From Elusimicrobia bacterium HGW-Elusimicrobia-3 (lineage in GTDB: Bacteria; Elusimicrobiota; Elusimicrobia; Elusimicrobiales; UBA9959): a stretch of 56,837 nucleotides of DNA. Both the position numbers and the translations under genes were made by a program. Of the stretch, positions 46,601 through 55,819 are shown in pieces. Position 1 is the first letter of the stretch; each line of letters starts with the position of its first letter. The stretch is taken from positions 1-56,837 of the forward strand of contig PHAL01000011.1 of assembly GCA_002840355.1 (NCBI GenBank), in the 5' to 3' direction. The notes beneath the pieces were generated by a model, which saw only the letters and a list, made by a program, of their open reading frames with translations, did no database searches and was not told where the DNA came from.

Positions 46601-46718
46601 GTGGGACGGCAAGAACGACGCCAACCAGGACTGCGCGTCCGGCGTCTACTTCATGCTGACCTACCTGGAGGGCAAGAAGCTGGGCAACAAGGCCCACAAG
46701 ATGGCGATAATAAAGTAG
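37653..46718 (+). CDS. Giant modular exoprotein with T9SS-like C-terminus
   Basis: A 3021-residue exported protein. Start ATG 37653 (GGAG upstream) gives a signal peptide ending AAFAQ. Three beta-propeller-like blocks with SBBP-type repeats (GNIYVTGK, GNVYAAGFYY) occupy about 25-415, 545-925 and 1055-1440, separated by two fibronectin-like linkers (PGSVRLFWN near 424; PSSVRLSWV near 933). About 1450-2550 is a string of carboxypeptidase-regulatory-like Ig folds (ISGVVKSSATGEALAGARVYL near 2411). The last 120 residues are a FlgD/T9SS-type domain: MPNPFN, FVIYNLAGEKVRTLDEG, WDGKNDANQDCASGVYFM and KMAIIK. I infer a cell-surface protein displayed by a type IX-like route, with a PorV-like protein encoded next. 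Its ligand is unknown. Confidence 0.75.
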   Translation: MLKMNKLSILAAGLLALGLLPAAFAQQLPGTLVEEELANGSTVYLTPAYTWQSDDWSKESNIARDPAGNIYMAGTFSPDFGDSQRPFIRKISPAGVTLWTSTVTNTSGQPGSYDYGRGVALSPDANSVYLLSVRDNSGNVEVVVNKYSAAGLELWAEGGVAYTGGWGNNAYDIVADDNFAYVSGTSNNDIAIFSFPVGGGVPQVTAFDGGDSYNVAYAIHQNLTHLALAGTIYDGRDYNDPSDLEYGNEIWVAQYKKSDMTQVWASTYTPANHPEWGYDEAHAVKMDLNGNVYAAGFYYSYDSGSDIWLGKFDSAGNLVFAKTKNGLSNGYDKAFGLARDAAGNIYVTGKMEAYSFNQGDNVWLGKYSPAGALLSEVTTHRNHESGYDVEAASHVVIVGGAFDDSYGILEVAQEQFGAPQQLMAGPGWTPGSVRLFWNYENAAAAYNYEVEYATSPSFSPGEGLAVISGTDADVTAGDSKELDINGLPVRLDHTVWPNTPGPLYYFKARISADGGNTWVPLTNTASAAPNAPYNYWNYSSRGQDSFWVFNSAMAPSSALTRDAAGNTYIAYGNNMGGVAIVKMDQYGAAQWTSFYNHATINGRFVVNRIKLDTVGNIYAVGMIADQATPDQPDAWIAKFNPLGVRIWDDVVAGAAGESDSFSAVVFDSLGKVYAGGETTAVANDGLSMLLVKYEPARMAPADQWISSFTYKGSTPSGSPAAIWGLAVDGSNNIYAGGYFSITGSAVDRDAAIVKLNTSLGVVGTASYANVSNVGVTGTDAISDLIVDNGNIYAAGQKNMDVSLSTTSFWVAKIDAANLGITWSDAYNSSDDLDAAAYGLRLSGGYLYAAGYENRLYSTENQKNMVLRKYDLAGAAQWTKAIDGTYQNESVLSYGLEVGSDGYFYLAGVFNIWGMDGEGNPGIAKVTEPQSGLMAQPGHKPSSVRLSWVAETELPMGTEFYVHHATFSAFTFDAAAAQYVFTNDYTLFNGDYLDRLVPGLESGTGAPVPGGSNIDTPVHYFRLGYKRPADADVTDLGVSTNAVPNTPGAWDRSDRYPNGNLYIINNAHGGRNPLVRDAEGNIYTAGTFSPWGQGSASAFVRKFTRTGVPVWTRFWSDQYEQSQPVINALALDGQGNLYAAGTAGSDGYVYYPAYAPESGTKKDALVIKYGVADGRVQWARTYDLENANANDEINAVAVGPAAVYIAGKFQSASNGEDGIIAALDPQDGSLGASFKTDATGDDVFNSAAFDGTNVLAGGRIQDGLCADSVTPNYNGVVVFFDANLANPAMPITVNPGCEDEIYAVKVDTVAPALYVAGAVDAGNASQDAFLAKYVGGVIAAGWPKTYNSANDNEDEAYGIALDGLGGVYMSGVESRYDINQGKNVFIRKYNTAGDLIWSQALNSSGSNDDSAGGIETDPIGGVYAAADAGSMVTAAYYNTYDTISGAGFFKHTQFNMNVTNPRLTVRVNSGPNAGLQGVRVAVMGFSSTGGIDPNGIAMEVTDSSGAYTFSLPGGKSYFVAISSHNMVPTIKEQLSDPGGNFFVDLNADTTRQYYITPRAAAADAVYKMTLNVSTFTGTLEGGDYLMGEAFITQTGERVGYSVIKAADALINPMEIYNLPSAANGVYGMAVSVPARNKVLQLFMNGPFPSTSTYLADMSQASQLAASFEVGGSTMPPSVAGMVLDLNWSPIAGARVRLERWQCTDGDPDSDPNTCFQSGTVYSKETLTDTGGSFSFYNVPYVPVGPDSNYNLNVGKAGYESGYRNFPLPEGTPLPYMGDSYNSTTFNLALATYTLTGILKYNGVPLPNATIMVNPDWMSYNYSSPSATDTYRQGEWGNSLGIRSNASVRTGADGSFTVPGLTDGNARIEAAFEGGWRSLNEGTVYSEELDSDDLRVVISSQGARGPGLPFNNACRPGRTWVVNSSGTCVTAGNVAFNIVPEGANSLGRLYGSLTFVTTYTVTAANPLVISTSSPLTLMAQESCRDDCKNQQMGFTSLAGTFSSNTTSYSIIVSSGVTYYPRVFSTAWAKATSFDSEIDLSSTDTFRMDMSVVRAGALRGVVKMPDGSNFKNLEGPEDSPTAYWAEIDVKGVNVDVKDGRRLDQYGEFELPNLAPGIYDVSVRPGGRGFVWAPVSQQVTVSAGVMTELKLQLALGLAVQPQIFGLPEISTASWGYTIVGVESGTEMNQKKITELFFSEPEYSFDYSTSTGWSMMYMPSGQYDFYLMLGATYDPGGGDENLVSYQQFANFIGRVRGVAVQKSDSNPLVGTAAQPIAINILGSLGQAGVAGTVKGANIFTDADLDRFFANFNEMFPLIPAVMLYDSAGDLKGFSSAMPDADDFPYFETALVTKDKEGMRSYLASNPLSYGIWGLPPGRYTAVFNNPNYPPVAKEVLDITAPGADITAFNFDNEEVVTAGISGVVKSSATGEALAGARVYLKHRTVEKFTLTDSSGAFSFSNLPTGIFRLEVTRNGYVTVGRKTSLAANDAEQFTLYMLPSESKITGRVFMSKFPTQVTKAGVDIVVYDETLNVQAPESYLPKTEVQTDASGNFEITGVVPGHLYKLSAFSSGKLPEVLEVTAQEGNTVLSDLTLKDTPPQITIKVKKSPDSVSKVDVIIKSPKQLITAPSCSYNNGQTYDAAAAVTLALVPGPNRTYLGQFTVSSSQQYYTVKVTAGDAGNKMEKFFVYDQVSNAKTEQYIQQESLAGGSVQMDTETEEYSGIELDPGALSYSTVTAGAVDYSNLVGGFFSALPSVRTVKTDKGNLTISDAIQGLMASEVYNMDLSNASANKPFTLTLKYDKERGAAHSQRLRIYQQDDTGNWNEVPGNYTVDPMLGVLSVDVASLTNATEGTGASSTPLGRKRFGMSSVVNGRYVPSTTASTSQSGKFAVFTANPPTGTAAYSSGFEVVNMPNPFNLKSKNVDLSSDANVGVSGISDPYPTNGTVIKYNLPAGKSGSLKFVIYNLAGEKVRTLDEGHRDGNQILYSEWDGKNDANQDCASGVYFMLTYLEGKKLGNKAHKMAIIK

Positions 46719-46726
46719 AGCCCGCG

Positions 46727-46751
46727 CCGGGCTGCGCCCCGCGCGGCCCGG
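46727..46751 (+). other. GC hairpin between giant gene and PorV-like gene
   Basis: An 11-bp stem with one possible G-U pair (46727-46737 with 46741-46751) and a 3-nt loop lies 9 nt after the giant gene's stop. No T-run follows. It may reduce read-through or protect the upstream mRNA end. Confidence 0.5.
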
Positions 46752-46791
46752 AAGCGGAACTGCGGATAGCCTGTGTTTTCGAGAGGTACTT

Positions 46792-47721
46792 ATGAGAAAA
46801 ACGATTTTAATAGCGCTGCTGGCGGCTTTGCCGGCCGGGGCTTACGCCTCGGGCGCGGGTACTACGGCAGCGCCGTTCCTCAAGGCGGCCATGAGCCCGC
46901 GGGCGGTGGCGCTGGCCGGCGCTTACAGCGCCATGGCCGACGACTCCGGCTCGGTGTTCGTTAACCCGGCCGGCCTGGCGCAATTCGAAGAGCAGGAGGC
47001 CGCGCTGGACTTCAGCACCTACCTGCAGGACGCCAAGATGGGCAACTTCTCCTACGCCGGGCAAATAAAAGATAACCGCTTTGGCCTGGGCCTGACCTTC
47101 ATGACGGTGGGGGGCATAGAGCGGCGCGGCCTGACCGACTCCGTGGGCTACGTGCCCGAGCTGGGCTCCTTCGACGCCAGCGACATGGCCGTCACGCTGT
47201 CCTACGCCCGCAGGGAGATCTCGCCTGAGCTGATGCCCCGCCTGGACGGCGGCTTCTCCGTGAAGTTCATACGCTCCGGCATCGACGACGAGACGGCCTA
47301 CGCTTTCGCCCTGGACGCGGGCGCCATCTACCGCGCCACCGAGCGGATGAACTTCGCCATGGCCGTGCAGAACCTGGGCACCAAGATGAAGTTCGTGGAC
47401 GAATCCGACCCGCTGCCGCTGAGCATCCGCGCCGGCGGCGCGTTCCGGGTCTCCGACCGGTTCACGGTGGCCGCCGAGATCAACGAGTACCTGCAGGACG
47501 AGAAGTTCTACCCCTCGGTGGGCGCCGAGTACTGGTTCCGCGAGGCGCTGGCGCTGCGGGGCGGCTACAAGTTCGGCTACGACACCTCCAACCTGGGCGG
47601 CGAGGTGGGCATGAGCCTGGGCTTCGGCATAAAGGTACAGGGGCTGGGCATAGACTACGCCTTCCTGCCCTTCGGCGACCTGGGCAGCGTGCACCGCTTC
47701 GGCATGTGGATGCAGTTCTAG
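46792..47721 (+). CDS. PorV/PorQ-like outer-membrane protein (cassette B)
   Basis: A 309-residue protein. A signal peptide (MRKTILIALLAALPAGAYAS) is followed by the PorV/PorQ start GAGTTAAPFLKAAMSPRAVALAGA and SVFVNPAGLAQF, then barrel strands, and a C-terminus HRFGMWMQF ending in Phe. It is related to the protein at 4043. In Bacteroidota PorV carries or anchors T9SS cargo; here the gene directly follows a giant protein with a T9SS-like sorting domain. GAGAGG precedes the ATG. Confidence 0.78.
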   Translation: MRKTILIALLAALPAGAYASGAGTTAAPFLKAAMSPRAVALAGAYSAMADDSGSVFVNPAGLAQFEEQEAALDFSTYLQDAKMGNFSYAGQIKDNRFGLGLTFMTVGGIERRGLTDSVGYVPELGSFDASDMAVTLSYARREISPELMPRLDGGFSVKFIRSGIDDETAYAFALDAGAIYRATERMNFAMAVQNLGTKMKFVDESDPLPLSIRAGGAFRVSDRFTVAAEINEYLQDEKFYPSVGAEYWFREALALRGGYKFGYDTSNLGGEVGMSLGFGIKVQGLGIDYAFLPFGDLGSVHRFGMWMQF

Positions 47722-47736
47722 CCCCCGCCGGCAGAT

Positions 47737-47775
47737 AAAGCAGAAGGGCCGCCCGCGCGGCCCTTCTGCTTTTTT
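47737..47775. terminator. Bidirectional terminator after cassette B
   Basis: A perfect 13-bp stem (47740-47752 and 47757-47769) with a 4-nt loop is followed by a T-run (47770-47775), and preceded by AAA for the minus strand. It closes cassette B on the plus strand and the small membrane-protein gene on the minus strand. Confidence 0.9.
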
Positions 47776-48394
47776 ACCTGAGGAAATCGTCGCCGGGCCA
47801 GTCGCCCGGGGTTCCCGGCACCGAGGTGAGCCGGGGGTCTTCGGTGGAGGCCTTGTTCATCTTCTGGAAGGATTCTTTAAGCTCGGAGAGGGAGACGTCG
47901 GACTTTTTAATGCGCATCAGTATCAGGTAACCTGCCGCCCCCAGGCCCAGGGCCACGGGCAGCACGTACGTCCAGGCGGCGGCCTTGAGCATGAAGATGA
48001 GCACGGCGCAGAGGAAAGTCCAGAACGAGATGGACATGCTGACGCCGCAGAGCGTGTAGCCAAGTATGATGTTGGCCTCCTGGTTGCGCGGCATGGCCAG
48101 GATGATGGCCAGCAGGGCGATATTTATCAGGGTCAGGTACAGGGCGCGGGTGACCCAGCTGCGCCAGCGGTATTTGGACAGCACTATGGTGCCGTATATC
48201 GGGTGGTTGATCATTTCCGCGTCTTCGAAAGTGACCTCGGTCGAGGATCTTTGCACCTTCTCGGCCGCCTCCGCCCCGGGGTCATAGTCAAAGGCCTGTT
48301 CTTCGGCCCTCGACCCGAACTGGGCCGCCGCGGGCGCGGGCAGCAGCGCGGCCAGGGCCAGGCCGCCGGCGAGCAGGAGGAGGGTCTTATTCAT
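47774..48394 (-). CDS. Unknown membrane protein
   Basis: A 206-residue protein with a cleavable-type N-terminal signal (LLLLAGGLALAALLPAPAAAQ), then a soluble segment of about 60 residues and four hydrophobic helices (LYLTLINIALLAIILA; ILGYTLCGVSMSISFWTFL; AVLIFMLKAAAW; VLPVALGLGAAGYLILM), ending in a charged tail with GTPGDWPGDDF. I do not recognise a family. It overlaps the small gene at 48387 by 8 nt, which in turn overlaps valS, so all three form one transcript. Confidence 0.6.
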   Translation of the reverse strand: MNKTLLLLAGGLALAALLPAPAAAQFGSRAEEQAFDYDPGAEAAEKVQRSSTEVTFEDAEMINHPIYGTIVLSKYRWRSWVTRALYLTLINIALLAIILAMPRNQEANIILGYTLCGVSMSISFWTFLCAVLIFMLKAAAWTYVLPVALGLGAAGYLILMRIKKSDVSLSELKESFQKMNKASTEDPRLTSVPGTPGDWPGDDFLR

Positions 48395-48677
48395 CGTCGC
48401 CCAGCCTCGGCATGGCGGGGAGGGTGTCCTCTTCCATGCGGTAATACCTGGTGGCGCCGGAACGCAGCCTGGAGGGCGATAACTGCGTGTCCCGCAGTTT
48501 CTTTATCTCCGCCTCTTTCGTGAGGTTGCTCTTGATCTTAATCTTTTGTCTCACTGAGATGCGGTCCTGGAAATGCCAGTACGAGGAGACGAAGGAGCCT
48601 ATGGCGCAGGCGATGACCACGCCGCTGAGAAAATAGTTGGCCCTGTCCTGGCGTATCCAGAACCTGCGCGCGCTCAT
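48387..48677 (-). CDS. Small unknown membrane protein
   Basis: A 96-residue protein with one membrane helix (YFLSGVVIACAIGSFVSSYW, about residues 14-33) after a short basic N-terminus, followed by a charged, coiled-coil-like tail (IKIKSNLTKEAEIKKLR). No family recognised. The start MSARRFW overlaps the valS stop (ATGA), and the stop overlaps the next gene by 8 nt, so the three are translationally linked. Its layout is like small single-pass division or assembly proteins, but that is only a resemblance. Confidence 0.6.
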   Translation of the reverse strand: MSARRFWIRQDRANYFLSGVVIACAIGSFVSSYWHFQDRISVRQKIKIKSNLTKEAEIKKLRDTQLSPSRLRSGATRYYRMEEDTLPAMPRLGDDE

Positions 48678-51367
48678 CCCAGCTCCTCCAGTATCGCGGT
48701 CAGGCGCGAGATCTTGCCGCCGCATTCCTCGGCGCGGGTCCTGATCTTGTCGATCTCGGCTTTGGGGGCCCGGGCCATGAAGGCCGAGTCTCCCAGGCGC
48801 TGCTCGCACTGCGCGCTGTCGCTGCGGGCCTTGTCCAGCTCCTTGGCCATACGGCCTTTTTCCTTCTCCAGGTCCACGGTGCCGTCCATCGGCACATAAA
48901 GGTTGAAGGCGCCGGCGATGGCGCTGATGGCGCGCGGCGGTTTGGGCAGGTCCCTGCCCACGGCGAGGTCCTCCACCTTGGCCAGCAGGCTGACGTAGGC
49001 CGCGCCGGCCCTGAGACGGTCCAGCGCTGGCGCGTCGCCCGAGACGGCCAGGGCCTTGATCATTTTTCCGGGCGGGATCTCGAACTGGGAACGCACCACG
49101 CGCAGCTGGGTGATGACGCCCATCAGCTCCTGCATTGCCGTCGTGGCCGCGCCGTCGGTGACGGGGGCTTCGGGCCAGGCCTCGTTGAGCAGGTAGCCGC
49201 CGGGCCTGGGCAGGTAGCCCTTCAGGCTGGAGTAGAGCTCCTCGGTGACATAGGGCATGAACGGGTGCAGCGCCTTGAGCGCGCCGGTGAACAGCTCCAG
49301 CATCAGCGCGAGAACCTTGTCTTTATCCGGGCCCTGCAGCCGCGGCTTGGCCAGCTCCAGATACCAGTCGCAGAACTCGTCCCAGATGAAGCCGTACAGC
49401 GCGTCCTGCGCCTTGGGCAGGTCGTATTCGGCCATCGCGGCCCGCGACTTGCGCAGCGCCTCGGCGTAGCGCTCGGCGATCCAGCGGTCGGCCAGCTCGG
49501 CCGGTTTATCCGCCGCAACGGGCGCGGGGGTTTCGGGCAGGTACATCTGCATGAAGCGCGCGGCGTTATAGAGCTTGTTGACGAAGTTGCGCCCGCCGAC
49601 GATGCCTTCCTCGGAGAACGGGATATCGCGGCCGCCCATCGTCTGCGCCATCAGCGAGAAGCGCAGCGCGTCGGTGCCGTACTTGTCCACCATCAGCAGC
49701 GGGTCCACCACGTTGCCCAGCGACTTGGACATCTTCTTGCCGTGCTTGTCGCGCACGATGCCGTGCACGTAGACCTGGCTGAACGGCGGCCGGCCCATGT
49801 GCTCGATGCCGCTCATCACCATGCGGGCGACCCACAGGTAGAGGATCTCGTAGCCGGTGACCAGCACCGAGGTCGGGTAATAGTAGTCCAGTTCCTTCGT
49901 CTTCTCCGGCCAGCCGAAGACGGAGAAGGGCCAGAGGGCCGAGGAGAACCAGGTGTCGAGCACGTCGGGGTCCTGCAGCAGGTCGTGGCCGCCGCACTTC
50001 GGGCAGGAGGACGGCTTGTCCTGCGAGATGACGGGCAGGGCGCCGTCCTCGAAAGAAACGCGGGACAGCTCGCCCTTGTCGTCGAACTTCAGGCCCGCGC
50101 CCGAGCAGGCGCGGCAGTACCAGACGGGGATGCGGTGCCCCCACCAGATCTGCCGCGAGATGCACCAGTCCTGTATCTTGCCGAGCCACTGCGTGAACGG
50201 CTTCTTCCAGGAGGCGGGGTAGAACTTCACGTCCTCTTTTTCCGCGGCCGCGATGGCGGGGGCGGCCATGTCCTTCATCTTGACGAACCACTGCTCGCTG
50301 ACCAGCGGCTCTATGTGGCTGCTGCAGCGGGAGCATTTGCTGACGGAATGTTTGTAGTGTTCCTCTTTTTCCATCAGGCCGGCGGCGTTCAGGTCTTCCA
50401 CGACGGCCTTGCGGGCGGCCTGCACGCTGAGGCCGGCGTACTTTTCCGGGCAGTTGACCATCTTGCCCTCGTAGGAAATAACGCGCAGCACTTCGAGGTT
50501 ATGGCGCTCGCCTATCTCGAAGTCCAGCGGGTCGTGCGCCGGGGTGATCTTCACCGCGCCGGTGCCGAAATCCTTCTCCACGCCCTCGTCGGCCACCAGC
50601 GGGATGACCCTGTCGGTAAGGGGCAGTTTTAATTTTTTGCCGTGCAGGCCCTTGTAGCGGGGGTCCTCCGGGTTCACGGCTACGGCCGAGTCGCCCAGCA
50701 TGGTCTCGGGGCGGGTGGTGGCCACCGTGACGGTGCCGGTGCCGTCCTCGAGAGCGTACCTGATGTGCCAGAGCTTGGACTTCTCGTCCTCGTATTCCAC
50801 CTCGATGTCGGACAGGGCGGTGCCGCAGCGCGTGCACCAGTTGATCATGCGCTCGCGGCGGTAGATCTGGCCCTTCTCCCACATGCAGCGGAAAGCTTCG
50901 AAGACGGCGGCCGCGCGCGGTTTATCCATGGTGAAGCGCACGTTGCTCTTGTCGAGGTCGAGAGCGCAGCCCAGGCGCCGCAGCTGGCCGAGTATGGTGC
51001 CGCCGCATTCCTCGTACCAGGCCCAGGTGCGTTTTATGAATTCCTCGCGGCCCAGGTCGTGGCGGGTCTTGCCCTCGGCCTTGAGCTGCTTCTCCATCAC
51101 GTTCTGCGTGGCGATGCCGCCGTGGTCGGTGCCGGGCACCCAGTAGGCCTCGCGGCCCATCATGCGGGCGTAGCGGATCAGCACGTCCTGCAGCGTGTTG
51201 TTGAGGGCGTGGCCGATGTGCAGCGCGCCGGTGATATTGGGCGGGGGGATGACCACCACGAAAGGCTTCTTGTCGGGGCTGGGGGTGGAAATGAAGAGCC
51301 TTTCTTTCTGCCAGGTATCGGCCCACTTGGCCTCTACCGGCTTGGGGTCGTAAGCTTTGCTTAGCAT
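48674..51367 (-). CDS. valS: Valyl-tRNA synthetase
   Basis: An 897-residue class I aminoacyl-tRNA synthetase that charges tRNA-Val and edits mis-activated threonine. The HIGH motif is in PPPNITGALHIGHALNN (about residue 45) and KMSKS is GKKMSKSLGN (about 545). The editing domain (TTRPETMLGDSAVAV) and the C-terminal coiled coil (KARSDSAQCEQRL) are present. A likely zinc knuckle is seen in CSRCSSH and CPKCGGH. AAAGGA precedes the ATG. It lies 13 nt after hemW. Confidence 0.97.
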   Translation of the reverse strand: MLSKAYDPKPVEAKWADTWQKERLFISTPSPDKKPFVVVIPPPNITGALHIGHALNNTLQDVLIRYARMMGREAYWVPGTDHGGIATQNVMEKQLKAEGKTRHDLGREEFIKRTWAWYEECGGTILGQLRRLGCALDLDKSNVRFTMDKPRAAAVFEAFRCMWEKGQIYRRERMINWCTRCGTALSDIEVEYEDEKSKLWHIRYALEDGTGTVTVATTRPETMLGDSAVAVNPEDPRYKGLHGKKLKLPLTDRVIPLVADEGVEKDFGTGAVKITPAHDPLDFEIGERHNLEVLRVISYEGKMVNCPEKYAGLSVQAARKAVVEDLNAAGLMEKEEHYKHSVSKCSRCSSHIEPLVSEQWFVKMKDMAAPAIAAAEKEDVKFYPASWKKPFTQWLGKIQDWCISRQIWWGHRIPVWYCRACSGAGLKFDDKGELSRVSFEDGALPVISQDKPSSCPKCGGHDLLQDPDVLDTWFSSALWPFSVFGWPEKTKELDYYYPTSVLVTGYEILYLWVARMVMSGIEHMGRPPFSQVYVHGIVRDKHGKKMSKSLGNVVDPLLMVDKYGTDALRFSLMAQTMGGRDIPFSEEGIVGGRNFVNKLYNAARFMQMYLPETPAPVAADKPAELADRWIAERYAEALRKSRAAMAEYDLPKAQDALYGFIWDEFCDWYLELAKPRLQGPDKDKVLALMLELFTGALKALHPFMPYVTEELYSSLKGYLPRPGGYLLNEAWPEAPVTDGAATTAMQELMGVITQLRVVRSQFEIPPGKMIKALAVSGDAPALDRLRAGAAYVSLLAKVEDLAVGRDLPKPPRAISAIAGAFNLYVPMDGTVDLEKEKGRMAKELDKARSDSAQCEQRLGDSAFMARAPKAEIDKIRTRAEECGGKISRLTAILEELG

Positions 51368-51380
51368 GATGTCCTTTGAT

Positions 51381-52472
51381 TTACACGAATTCGCGGAAAA
51401 CAGCGTTGGAGACGTAAAGGCGGTCTTCCCTGATCCGGATGGCGGAACCGCTTTTCTCTATGAGGCCGGCTTGCAGCAGCCGGTCCAGCTCGCCTTTAAA
51501 TTCTATAAATATATCGTCCGGCAGTTCAATTCCGGCCGTGCGCCGCAGCCCCAGCATGATCTTTTCGGCGTTCTTGGCCCGGCCTTCCAGCTTCTCCGAG
51601 TACTGCAGCGGGATGCTGTCTCCGGCGGACGCGGCCCGCACATAGTCCGCGGTGGAGGCGGTATTGGCGCGGCGCTCGCCAGCCAGGTAGGAGGCGGCCG
51701 CCGGGCCCAGGCCCAGGTACTCGCCCTGGTCCCAGTAATTCAGATTATGCAGAGATTCCCGCCCGGGCCGCGCGAAATTGGAGATCTCGTAGCGCCGGAG
51801 GCCGGCCAGGCCCAGTGCCGCGGCCCCCGCCTCGTACATGGCGGCCGCCGCGTCCGGCTCCTCGTTCACGCCGGCGGCCGCGAACGGCGTGCCGTCGTGG
51901 ACCTCCAGCGCGTAGAAGGAGACGTGTTCGGGCTTGAGCGCCAGCAGCCAGTCCAGCGAATCCGCGAAATCTTTCAGCGATTGCCCCGGCAGGCCGCACA
52001 TCAGGTCCGCGTTGATGTTGTGGAAGCCGGCGGCCCGCAGCTGCCCGTAGGCGCGCAGGAAGTCCTCCGGGGTGGCTATCCTGCCCAGTTTCCTGAGCAG
52101 CCTGTCTTGCGTGGATTGGAGCCCCAGGCTGACGCGGCTGACTCCGGAGCGCTTGAGCAGGGCGGCTTTTTCCGCGTCCAGGCTTTCCGGGTTGGCCTCG
52201 AAGGTGCTCTCCCGCAGGCTCTCCAGGGGGCCGGTGAGGGTCTCTATTATGCCGCACAGCCGCTCGAGCTGTTCAGGGGAGAGCAGGCTGGGCGTGCCGC
52301 CGCCCACGTAAAGGGTGTCAAAGCCGCCCGCCAGGGCGTCGTAGCGCGCGGACTCGGCCGCCAGCGCGCCCAGGAAGGCGTCTATCTCCCCGGGCGCGCC
52401 GGGGGCGGAGGCGAAGTCGCAGTAGCCGCATTTGGCCCTGCAGAACGGGATATGTACGTAGAGTCCGCGCAT
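51381..52472 (-). CDS. hemW: HemW-like radical SAM protein
   Basis: A 363-residue radical SAM protein. The iron-sulfur motif is FCRAKCGYCDF (Cys 11, 15 and 18), followed by VGGGTPSLLSPEQL and GLQSTQDRLLRKLGR, the pattern of HemW, a heme chaperone long annotated as an anaerobic coproporphyrinogen oxidase (HemN). HemN itself has a different cofactor motif with an extra Cys, so HemW is preferred. The ATG lies 6 nt after a TATAAT that is joined to the preceding terminator's T-run, implying a leaderless mRNA. It is followed by valS. Confidence 0.88.
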   Translation of the reverse strand: MRGLYVHIPFCRAKCGYCDFASAPGAPGEIDAFLGALAAESARYDALAGGFDTLYVGGGTPSLLSPEQLERLCGIIETLTGPLESLRESTFEANPESLDAEKAALLKRSGVSRVSLGLQSTQDRLLRKLGRIATPEDFLRAYGQLRAAGFHNINADLMCGLPGQSLKDFADSLDWLLALKPEHVSFYALEVHDGTPFAAAGVNEEPDAAAAMYEAGAAALGLAGLRRYEISNFARPGRESLHNLNYWDQGEYLGLGPAAASYLAGERRANTASTADYVRAASAGDSIPLQYSEKLEGRAKNAEKIMLGLRRTAGIELPDDIFIEFKGELDRLLQAGLIEKSGSAIRIREDRLYVSNAVFREFV

Positions 52473-52478
52473 GGTCCT

Positions 52479-52484
52479 ATTATA
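52479..52484 (-). promoter_or_regulatory. -10 element of hemW
   Basis: TATAAT on the minus strand (52484-52479), 6 nt before the ATG. Its first T is the last T of the upstream terminator's T-run. No -35 is recognisable; that position lies in the terminator stem. A transcript from here would be leaderless. Confidence 0.5.
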
Positions 52485-52515
52485 AAAAAAGAAGGGGCGG
52501 CCGGGCCGCCCCTTC
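52484..52515 (-). terminator. Terminator after the stomatin-like gene
   Basis: A perfect 10-bp stem (52506-52515 and 52491-52500) with a 5-nt loop is followed on the minus strand by seven T (52490-52484). It separates the stomatin-like gene from hemW. Confidence 0.88.
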
Positions 52516-52532
52516 GAGTGCGGCCGCGCCGC

Positions 52533-53276
52533 CTAGTTCTGGCTCTTCTTCAGGAACTGGCTGATCATGTCTATCGGTATCGGGAAGATCGTGGTGGAAT
52601 TCCTCTCGGTGGCCACCTCGGTGAGCGTCTGCAGGTAGCGCAGCTGTATGGCGGCCGGCTCGCTGCCGATGATCTTGGCCGCGTCGGCCAGCTTCTGCGA
52701 GGCCTGGAATTCGCCCTCGGCGTGGATGATCTTGGCGCGGCGCTCGCGCTCGGCCTCGGCCTGGCGGGCGATGGCGCGCTGCATTTCCTGCGGCAGGTCC
52801 ACGTTCTTCACCTCGACGCTGGACACCTTGATGCCCCAGGGTTCGGTGTGCTGGTCCAGGATCTGCTGCAGGTTCTGGTTGATCTTGTCGCGCTGCGCGA
52901 GCAGGTCGTCGAGCTCCTGCTGGCCGAGCACGCTGCGCAGCGTGGTCTGGGCCAGCTGGCTGGTGGCGTACATGAAGTTCTCGACGTTCAGTACGGCCGA
53001 CTGCGGGTTGACGACGCGGAAGTAGACCACGGCGTTGACCTTGACCGAGATGTTGTCGCGGGTGATGATGTCCTGCGGCGGCACGTCCATGACGACCACG
53101 CGGGTGCTGATGCGGAACATCTGCTGCACGCCGGGGATCAGGATGATCAGGCCGGGGCCTTTGACGCCGGTGAAGCGGCCGAACGTCAGCGTGACGCCGC
53201 GCTCGTACTCATTGAGCACCTTGATGCTGGCGAACAATATTACCACCGCTATGATTATTAAAGGAGTGAAACCCAT
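52533..53276 (-). CDS. SPFH/stomatin-like membrane protein
   Basis: A 247-residue slipin-type protein. One N-terminal membrane helix ([16 protein letters not shown]) is followed by the SPFH domain with [52 protein letters not shown] and a helical C-terminus ([20 protein letters not shown]). Such proteins oligomerise on membranes and often regulate proteases or membrane domains. The usual NfeD partner is not encoded next to it. GGAGG lies 6 nt before the ATG. It has its own terminator. Confidence 0.9.
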   Translation of the reverse strand: MGFTPLIIIAVVILFASIKVLNEYERGVTLTFGRFTGVKGPGLIILIPGVQQMFRISTRVVVMDVPPQDIITRDNISVKVNAVVYFRVVNPQSAVLNVENFMYATSQLAQTTLRSVLGQQELDDLLAQRDKINQNLQQILDQHTEPWGIKVSSVEVKNVDLPQEMQRAIARQAEAERERRAKIIHAEGEFQASQKLADAAKIIGSEPAAIQLRYLQTLTEVATERNSTTIFPIPIDMISQFLKKSQN

Positions 53277-53402
53277 TATAAACCTCCGTTGTCTGCGTTG
53301 TTTCCCTTACCATGGCTAGTCTACAAAAGACTGAGCCGGATGACAACATTTTATCCCCGTCGTAAATTTAGTATTATATCTGTGCAAGGTCTTTTTAAAA
53401 TT
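53277..53402. promoter_or_regulatory. Divergent intergenic region of the stomatin-like gene and nusB
   Basis: A palindromic TATTATA at 53372-53378 can serve as a -10 on both strands: TATTAT for nusB (plus) and TATAAT for the stomatin gene (minus). No good -35 is visible for either. No gene is seen in this gap. Confidence 0.35.
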
Positions 53403-55819
<2,417 letters not shown>

